From Variovorax sp. 54 (GTDB lineage: Bacteria; Pseudomonadota; Gammaproteobacteria; Burkholderiales; Burkholderiaceae_C), in contig NZ_PEFF01000001.1 of the NCBI RefSeq assembly GCF_002754375.1, forward strand, positions 1,054,001 to 1,118,000: a stretch of DNA of 64,000 bases, read 5' to 3'. The notes beneath the pieces are model-generated. The model did not search any database and was not told the origin of the DNA. It was given only the letters and a program-made list of their open reading frames with translations. The position numbers and the translations under genes are program-made. Shown piece by piece: positions 52,617-61,600 of this stretch (position 1 is its first letter; the number at the start of each line of letters is the position of its first letter).

Positions 52617-55600
52617 GACGCAACCTGGTCTTCTCGGCGTCGGTCAGCAACGACATCACCGACGCGTCGAACTGGTTGCCGTGTCCAAGGACCTGCACGG
52701 GGTTGGCCGGGTCGTAGCGAAGCGAAGCGCCCGCTTGCGCGCCGGGGCGTGGCGGCGACGATGTACCCGCACCTGCCGGCGACAGGCTTTCGTTGCCGAA
52801 GCCCAGCACCCGCACCGTGAAAACCGAGGGCAGGTTCTGCCGTGCCGCGGCCCGCTCCTGTCGCATGGACTCCTGCGCCGCCATGGCCGCCGCCGACGCC
52901 GCCGCGCTGGCGGTGGTCAGTGCCCCGATGTTCACCGCCGCCACCACCGGCAGCCCGGTCGTTTCGCCCTTGACCTGGATGTTGTCGGCATTGCGCACCT
53001 GCAGCGCGGCAATGTTGAGGTTGCTGGCGACCCGGATGCCGGCATCGCCTGCATCGATGGTGCCCTTCGGCGCGACCAGGTCCACGTCGCCTTCGCCCAC
53101 GGTTCCGATGCCGGCGCCGCTCATGTCGCGCTTTTCCTGCACGGTGATGTTGCCGTCTGCGTCCGCGGTGACTTCCGGCGCCTGCGGGATGCGCACCGTC
53201 TTGGCGCCGCGGCCGGCATCGATGTCGCCCTGGGTGGACCACAACACCTGGTCGCTGCCCAGGGGCTCGGCCTGCGAGACGAAGGACAGGATGCGCGAAC
53301 GGTTCACGGTGATGTCCCGGTCGGCGAACACGTTGACCTGCCCCGGCGAGGCCAGCGTCACCAGGCCGTATCCGTCCGGCACCACCGCGCCCAGCGCCGC
53401 CACCTGCAGGCCGCCGCCGGGGGTGAAGACGTTGATGTCACCCCCCTGGTGGGTGCGCGCCGCCATCCGGGTCGCGGCGATGCTGCCCACGCCGGACCAG
53501 CTGCTGCGCCAGTTGTCCGGCAGGTCCGCGGCGTAGCGAACGGGCGGGTCTGCGGCCGTCGCACCACGGAACAGCGTGTCGATGGCCGCGGAGCCGCGGC
53601 GATAGCCGCCGTTGAGCGGACCGTTCTGCCCATCGCCCCCGTTCTGGTCGCGCCCTCCTTCGCGCAGTTCATAGACAAAGACCTGGCGCAGGAACTGCTC
53701 GCGCACCAGGGGCGGCAGTTGCCGGTATTGCTCCCACGCCTGCTGCGGGCTCAGCTTGCCGTCCGCGTTGCCGCTCAGGCTGGCGACCTTGTCGGAACCG
53801 AGCACGCCTTCCACGAAGGACACCAGGCCCCGGCGCGTGAGCTTGGGCAGATCGCCGCGGTTGTCCACGCCGTCGGTGAGGTACAGCGGCGCCACTGTCC
53901 CGTCGGCCAGGGTGGTCTTCAGGTACTGCGGCATGGCGGCCACGTTGGCCGGGTTCAGGTAGGCCGACTCGAAGGCGTCGTAGCTGGCGGCCTTGTTCAT
54001 GCCGGCCATCAGGGTGATGTCGGCGCCCTCGACGGGCAGGGCCTTGATGATGTTCGGCTCCTCGCCGCGCGGCGTTGCCGACACGTAGTCCCAATAGCGA
54101 TTGCCGTTGGTGTACAGCGAAAAGTTGTTGCCCTGGATGTCGCGCCCGGCCAGCAGCAGCAGCTCCCCCGGCCCTTGCAGGGCGGTGCGGCTGCCCCTGT
54201 CGTAGTAGTACGACGCCGCGTCTCCGCTGTTTCTCGCATAGGGATGCGACAGGAACCGGTTGGCGACAGCCAGGATGTCGTTGCCCGCCGCCAGCACCGT
54301 GCTGTCGGTGGCGCGCAGGTTTCGCGCACTCAGCTCGAAGTTGCGGATGTCGGTGCCGGCCTGCACGCGCACCGATTCCGACGCGATCAGGTTCAGGTCG
54401 CTGATGGAACCGGCGGCCGCGTAGAGGCGGCTGGGCACGAAGTCGTGCGCCTGCATCGGCAGCGTGTCCGGGTTGTCGAACAGCTCCGCACCGTTCTGGC
54501 TGTTCGTCAGGAAGGTGTTCGTCACCAAGAAGCCGCCATAGACCGACTTCAGCGGCGCGCCAAACGCCGACGCACCGCCCAGCATGGTCGTGAGACCTGT
54601 CCATGGGCGAAAGATCGAGGGCCACTTGTCCAGTGTGGTCTGGGTCATCACGATGGCCCCCGTGTTCAGCAGGCTGCTGCCGCGCAGGAAGCGCAGGTCT
54701 TTCGCGGCCAGCAGCGAGAGGTCGCTGGTGTTCGCCGGCGCCATCGCCAGCAGGCCCGCGACGTCGATGCTTCCGCTCAGGGCCGACACGCTCAGCTTGG
54801 CGGGGTACAGGCCCACCATGTCCGTCTGGAGCTTGGGGTCCGTCATGCCGTTCACCAGCTTGGTGGTGTTGCCCGTCTCGTTGCCTGCCACGTATTCCGA
54901 CTGGTTTTCCAGACGCACGTTGCCACCGGTGGACACCAGCGTGACGGCGCTGCGCTCGGTCTGGCTGCTCATGAACATCGCATGGCTGGCCCCGCCACTG
55001 GTGTCCCTGTCGGCCTGATCGATGTAGGCACGGCGTATCTGCATGGGGTCGATCACGGTCTGCAAGACCAGGTCGCCCAGCGTCTGCAGCTTGAGCGTGG
55101 CGTCCGACAGCGCCAGCACGGGCGCGATGTCGTAGGCATAGGTGGCGCCGGACCCGTTGCTCGATGTGCCGGTCATGACATAGCCGGCGGCGCTGGTGCC
55201 TGCGTCGATCTCGCCGGCGCCGCGGCCCACGTAGTACTGGCCGGCCTTCAAGGCGCCGCCTGCGCTCACCTGCAGCTGCCCACCATTGCGCGTCACGAGG
55301 GAGGCCGTGGCATCGCCGGCGAAACGCCCGCCCGTCACGCGCATGGTGCTGGGCAAGGCCACCACCAGGTTCACCAGGTCGCCGCCCGCCGACAGCTTCA
55401 CGTTGCCGCCCCCCAGCGCGCCCAGGCCCTGCTGGAAGCTGGCGTGATTCACCCACCAGCTCGGTTGCTGGCCCCGGGCGGACATGACCGGCGCCCAGGT
55501 GTCGCCCATGTTGTACGCGTCGTAGTAGCCGGTGGGACTGCTGAACTCGCCCCCGTAGCGTCCCTGGCGGAACAGCCATTCGGTCAGGATCTGGTCCGAA

Positions 55601-58600
55601 CGCGCGCCCTGCCGGGTCGGCGCGCGCACGCTGCCCTGGACCGCGACGTCCAGGTGACCGCCTGCGGTGCCGTACTGGGCATCGACGCTGGCGGTGTCGA
55701 AGCCGCCACCCAAGGTGGGATCGGCCTCGGCCCGGCCTGCTGTGTACAGCGCGGACTCCTTGTGGGCGAGCACCAGGTCGCGCCCGGCGCGTACCGTCAG
55801 GTCACCGCTGCCGGTGCGCACCAGCTTGCCGGCGCCCGACTCGGCACCGGCCGTGCCCACCCGGATCGTGCCGGCATCGGTCGCGAGCGCACCCGGCGCC
55901 CGCGTGGCCAGTGCGTCGACCGAATTCAGGTCCGCGCCCGCCACCAGGCGCAGGTTCCACGACGCGGCCTGCTGCAGCCTCGCCGCCCGGCCCGCGCCGT
56001 TGTCGCGGCCCGCCACGTCGAAGCCGTCGCTCAGATGGCCTTCGATGTTCAGGTTGCCGCCGGCGCGCAGCGTCAGCGTGCCTTCGCGGTGCGCCGCACC
56101 GAAGCTGTCGAACAGATTCCAGTCGCGGCCCAGCGTCAGGTCGCCCGGGCTGGTGATCTCGATGCCCGCCGCCAACGTGTAGGCGGCGGCGTTGCCGCCC
56201 AGCCTCGCCAGGATGCCGGTGTGGCCTGCAAAGGCATTGGCCTCGGCGATCGCCTGCGGGGCCACGGATTCCACCGTGCCGTCCGTGCTGGCATGGCGGC
56301 GCACGCCTTCGAGCACCGCGGAGCGCGCGCCCTGCACGGCGGCGTTCAGCGCCGTGACGTTCAGGCCGTCGTTGCCTGCGGTGCGCTGCGCCCGCAGCCG
56401 CAGCTTGCCGCCTTCGCCGCCGCTCAGGTCCAGCGTGCCGCCGGCCAGGTGCAGCTGGCCGTCGACCGCTTCCAGGTCGATGCGGCTGCTGCCCAAGCCA
56501 TCGATGGCGTCGGTGGCATGGGCCGCCAGCACCGCGCCGGCCTGCATCGTCAGCCCCGCCCCGCCGACCAGGCGGATGCTGCCGCCGTAGGCCGCGTTGG
56601 CCTCGACGCGCGCCGTGCCGTCGACAGAGATCACGCCGCGGTCGGTGATGACTTCGAAGTCGGCCACCCGCGTGGTGCCCGCGATAGTCAGGTCGCCCTG
56701 GCGAACGCGGAACTGCCGCGAGCGGCTGAAACCCGAATCGTTGAGCGTTCGCGCCAGCGCGCCGAAATCGTCCAGCCGATCGATGGCCAGCGCAAAGTTG
56801 CCACCGTTGCCGCCCGAACCGGCCTGCGCTTGCAGGGTGCCACCGAAGTGGACCCGTCCGCCTGCCGATGCGTCCACGCTCAGGCGGCCGGCATCGCCGC
56901 CGCGCGGATGGGCGGACAGGTCCAGCAGGCTGCCTGGGGCCAGGTCGATCAGGCCGCCTCGCGTCGCCAGGCTGATCTGGCCGGCATCCACGTACCGGGC
57001 CGCGTCGAAGAAGACTTTTTCCAGGCCCCCCGCGTGCAGGCGGCCCGACTCTGCAAGCGTCAGGTTGCCCGTGCCGGCATCGACCGCAATGCTGCCGCCC
57101 AGCGCCAGCACCGGCAGCGCCACGGTCACGCCCTGGCCCGACAGGCTCAGGCGTGCGCCCAGACTGGCGCGGCCCAGTGACGCCATCTCCTGCGCATCCA
57201 GCTGCGCGTCCTGCTGCAACACCAGTTGCCCCTGCGTTCGCAGTGCCTGGTCGGCGCCGGACACCCCTTGCAGCACCGGCGTGCGCAGCGTCAACGCCGA
57301 CGTACCGGCATCCAGGCTCCCGGTGCCTACGCCGGCGATGCGCCGGCTGGCCGACAGCAGCACCTGGTCGAAGCCGGACATCGTCTTGTCGCCCACGCCC
57401 AGCACCAGTTCGTCCGCCGACAGCGCCAGGCGACCGCTGCCTGTTGCCGCGCCGCTGAGCGACGCGCCCGTGTTTTGCAGCGTCAGGTGGGAGGCCTGCA
57501 CCTGCACGGCATCGGCGCCATGACCCCGCAAGGCTGCGGCGTCGAACACCACCTGCGCCAGGCCGCGCATGTCCAGCGAGCGATAGAAGTCCAGGCTGCC
57601 GTAGCTGTGCAGCGTCAATGCCTGCGCGCGCGACAACTGCGCCAGGGCGTCGGTGTCCAGCACCAGGCCGCCGGTGCCGCCGCCGATGCCGATGCGGCTC
57701 GCCGCAACCGACAGGGCCTTGCCCGACAACTGCGCGCCGGCGGCCATCTCCGTGTTGTTGGTGGCGTCGAGCAGCAGCGCCTCGCCGCCCTGCAGCAGCG
57801 CACCGGCGCCGATGCGCACCTGGCCGCCGACGGTGGTGTCCACGTTCTCGCGCAGCGCCCGCACGGCCTGGCCGCTGCTCACTCGCACCAGCGCGCCCCA
57901 GTCTCTGGAGGGCGTGACGATGTGGTCGTCGCTGGTGTCGTTCGGCGTGTTGTTGTCGCTCCACACGGCCGCCACCTGCGGCTTGAGCACCAGGTTCGCC
58001 TCGTCGCCCGACGCCCGGCCGTCCGCGCGCAGCACGCTGCCCGACTCGACCGACACGGCATTCGCCGCGGCCAGGATCACTTCCGGGCCGCTCAACGCGG
58101 TGCCTGCCGTGTTGCGCAGCACCACATCACTGGCGGCCACGTCCACTTGCAGGCCGCGCACATTGCCTGTGCGCGTGCCGCCCACCAGCAGGCTGCCCGC
58201 GCCGAACCGCGTCAGGCTGCCGGCATCCACGACCAGGTAGCCATCGGCGCGCAGGTCGCTGCTGTCCTGCCCCGCGCCGACGATGGCGATCTTGGCGGCA
58301 GCAATGTCCACCAGGCTGCCGCGCCCGCCCGCATCGGGTTGCGCGCGCAGTTCGCCGTCCAGCGTCAAGGCGCGGTCGGCCTTGAACACCACCGCGCCGC
58401 CATCGCGGGCCAGACGCGGGGTCACGACGTCCTGCCCTGTCAGGCGGTATTGCGTCAGCTTGAACGCATCCGAAGAGAAGAAGGCGTTGCCCCGCGCTTC
58501 GTTGTATTCACTGACCTTGCGCACCAGGCTGGCGGGCAGCACGCGCCAGCCCGAGGCCGTGGCATCGCGCGCGCCACTGATCGTGTTCTGTTCCCGCCCG

Positions 58601-61600
58601 GCCACGATCGTCGAGCCGTCACGCAGGCTCACCACTTCGCCACGGGAGGCGGCCCACGCCGGCAAGGCCTGGCCCGTGCTCTGCACCGCAAAGGCGCCGG
58701 GCAGCAGCGCATAGCGTGCCGGCAGGAGCGTGTACCAGCCGGCCCCCAGGCCGCCGCCGGCCAGCCAGACCTTCTGGCCCGCCGCACCGCCCGCCACGGG
58801 CGACAGGCCCTGGTAGCCCGGCAGCACGGCGTACATGCCGGGCAGCGTCAGCACGTCGTGCGAGCCGCCCGAGCCGGGCACGTGCTCCCATGCATGCAGG
58901 TCGCCGCCGCCCGCGATGTCCACCACCGCGCCCGCGGCCATGGCCACATCCGGCGCTTGCAGGAGCACGCGCTTTTCCGGCAGGGACGACAGGTAGCGGT
59001 TTTCGTCCAGCGAACTGGCATCGCCGGCATTGGCGCGATTGCGGCCCTGCGGGTTGGCCGGGTCCAGCCAGTATTCGGCGTTGCGCAAGCTGCCGTAGAG
59101 CACGTCCAGGCCCGCACCGGACACCGAGGTCAGGCTGTTCGTGCCCAGCGTCAGGCGCTCGCCGGCATTCAGCGCGATCTGCCCGAAGGGCGCGCGCAGC
59201 ACGCCGTCCTGCTCGATGACGGGCGCGTTCAGCGTCAGGCTGCCGCCGGCCGACAGAGGCGCCGCGACGCTCCCGTTGCCGCGCACGGTGATGGAATGGT
59301 CCGAGTTGATTCGCGCCGTGACGGCGGTGGCCGGGTAGACCTGCGCGGCCTTGATCTCCAGCGCGCCACCCACGTCCAGCGTGGCCCTGAGCTGGGGGTC
59401 GTCGTAGTCGGTGCCGCCTTCGCTGTAGGCCCCCGCCACGAAGCGCAGGTCGCCGGTGTCCAGCACCGTGCGTTCGAAGCCGCGCAGCTTGACGTCGACG
59501 GGCGACGCAGACTCGCCCTTCACACCCCTGCCTGCAATGTCGATGGCCTGGCTGGCCGACAGGATCAGTTCGCCCGCATTGCGGGGCGTGGCGCCGACCG
59601 CACCGACCGCGCCCGCCGCACCTGTCAGTGGGTTCAGTTGCAGATGGTGGGCATGCAAGCGCACCACGCCGCCCAGCCCGTCGCTCTGGATGACCGGGGC
59701 GGTGATGCCCAGGCGACCGGCGATGCTCAGGTCGACGCCGCCGGCCAGCTGCACGCCCACTTGCGTGGAACGCAGATCGACCGCCGAGAAGCCTGTGTCC
59801 TGCAGCGCCTTCGCCGACACGTGCAGGGTGCCATCCGAGGTGGCGATGTTGCCGATGTTGATCTTGTGGCTCAGTGCCGTTCCGGTGCCGCTCCAGAAAT
59901 ACTTGTTGAGCAGTTCCACCACCCGCTTGTCGATGCTCGCGTCGTGCTCCCACGGCGCCCTGTCGGCGCCCGGTCCCGCGGCAAGCGCCGCACCCGCGTC
60001 GAGGACGAGCCCCTTGCTGCTGGACACCGACGTTGGCAGCGTGGTGTTGATCGCGGTGCGCATGGCGCTGTTCATCTTGACGTCGCCGGCGTACGCGTCG
60101 TGCACGTCGAGGTTCCCGCTGGTGCCGATGATCCGCGCGTACCTTTCGCCGTTGAAGGTGTACGTTCCGGTGGGGCTCTTGTAGTAGAGGAAGGAGCCGA
60201 TGTCCGGCGCCACCAGGTCCCCGGACGAACTCCCGGCCGCGCTGGTGTCCGTGATGGACAAGGACCCACCCGCCGCCTGGGCATTGCCGCCGTGGGCGCG
60301 AAGCCTGGCATTCATGGCGCCGCCGGCCGCGGCCACCATCACGACCGCGCCGCCATCGCTGCCCAGTTCCTGTTCCACGCGCCGCAGGGCGCCGAGCGCC
60401 CCCGTGCCGCGATCCCAATACGCCACCGTGCCCCGCGCGCCCGACACGTCGATCAGCGCACCCGCCTGCGCATCCAGCGTCCCGGCGTTCAGCGTGACCG
60501 TGCCGCCCGGCAGGACCTGGCCCTGGGGCAAGCGCATGACCGGGTCGTGGAAGATCTGCGCCACCCCGGGCAGCAGCAACTCGGCCCCGTCGGCCAGCGT
60601 CAAGGTGTTCTTCGCGCGGATGTTCAGCGTCCCGGCCGGCGCCTGAAGGCGGCCCGCCACCACCACGGAAGCCTGCCCGGACCCGTCCGCGTCCAGCGAA
60701 ATCGAGCCGCCGGTTTCTGTCTGGATGCTGGCGTTCGCGCCGATGCGGATACCGCCGCCGGACGCACCGGTCGCCAGCGACAGGCCACCCGGCACGCGCG
60801 CGGCGCGGCGCTGTTCGCTCAGTTCGTCCAGCGCCCTGGGGGCCAGCACATCGCCCAATGCGCCGCCGCTGGGCAGCGTGCGCAGCGTCGATACCGCAGC
60901 GGGCATGTCCCAGCTCGCGGGTTGGATGTGCACCCGTGCGCCTTCCGCGACCACGACGTCCCCGCCGAGCGAACGGATGCCGATCGTGCCGAAGCCGCGC
61001 TCGGCGTACAGGGTCTGCGGCAGGTGCAGCGGCCTGGCTGCGCTCGACGTCTTCCCGTCCGTGGCCCCGCCCGCGGGTGCGGCGCCGCCCACCTGCACGT
61101 CGCCGATCGCCGTGATCGTGAGCCGGGACGCGTCGCCCCCCGACCAGCCGCGCAGGTCCAGCGTGTCGAGCGCCGTGTGGTCGAACGCCGTCAGGCTGAT
61201 GGCCCCGCCGTTGCCCGCCTGCACCTTGCCGGCCTTGCCGCCTGACGTGGCACCGGACAGCCAGCCGCCGCCGGACACGTCCAGCGCCGCGCCGGCGGCC
61301 ACCTCCACGTTGCCGTACACCGTGCCGAGACCCTCTTTCATCGGGGTCCCCAGTGCAATCGAGCCCCCGTGGATGGCGCGGCCCAGCGTGACGCCGCTGC
61401 CGGTGTCGTTGACCCACTGGCCCGCGACGCTCAGCAGGCTGTTCGCACCCAGGCGCAGCACACTGTCCGCCTGGCCGCCGGCGCTCAGGGCAATGGCGCC
61501 ACCCGGGGCGATGAGCTTGCCCTGGATGTCGAAGTTTCCGGGGATGCCCTGGCCGTCGTAGACCGCGGCCGTGAAGCGCGCCCCCGGCTGGAGATTCACC

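Noticed and set aside
57226..61245. A plus-strand open frame of 1,339 codons opposite the adhesin gene
   Set aside because: Antisense shadow of the repetitive, GC-rich adhesin sequence. No signal peptide, domain or credible ribosome binding site was seen.
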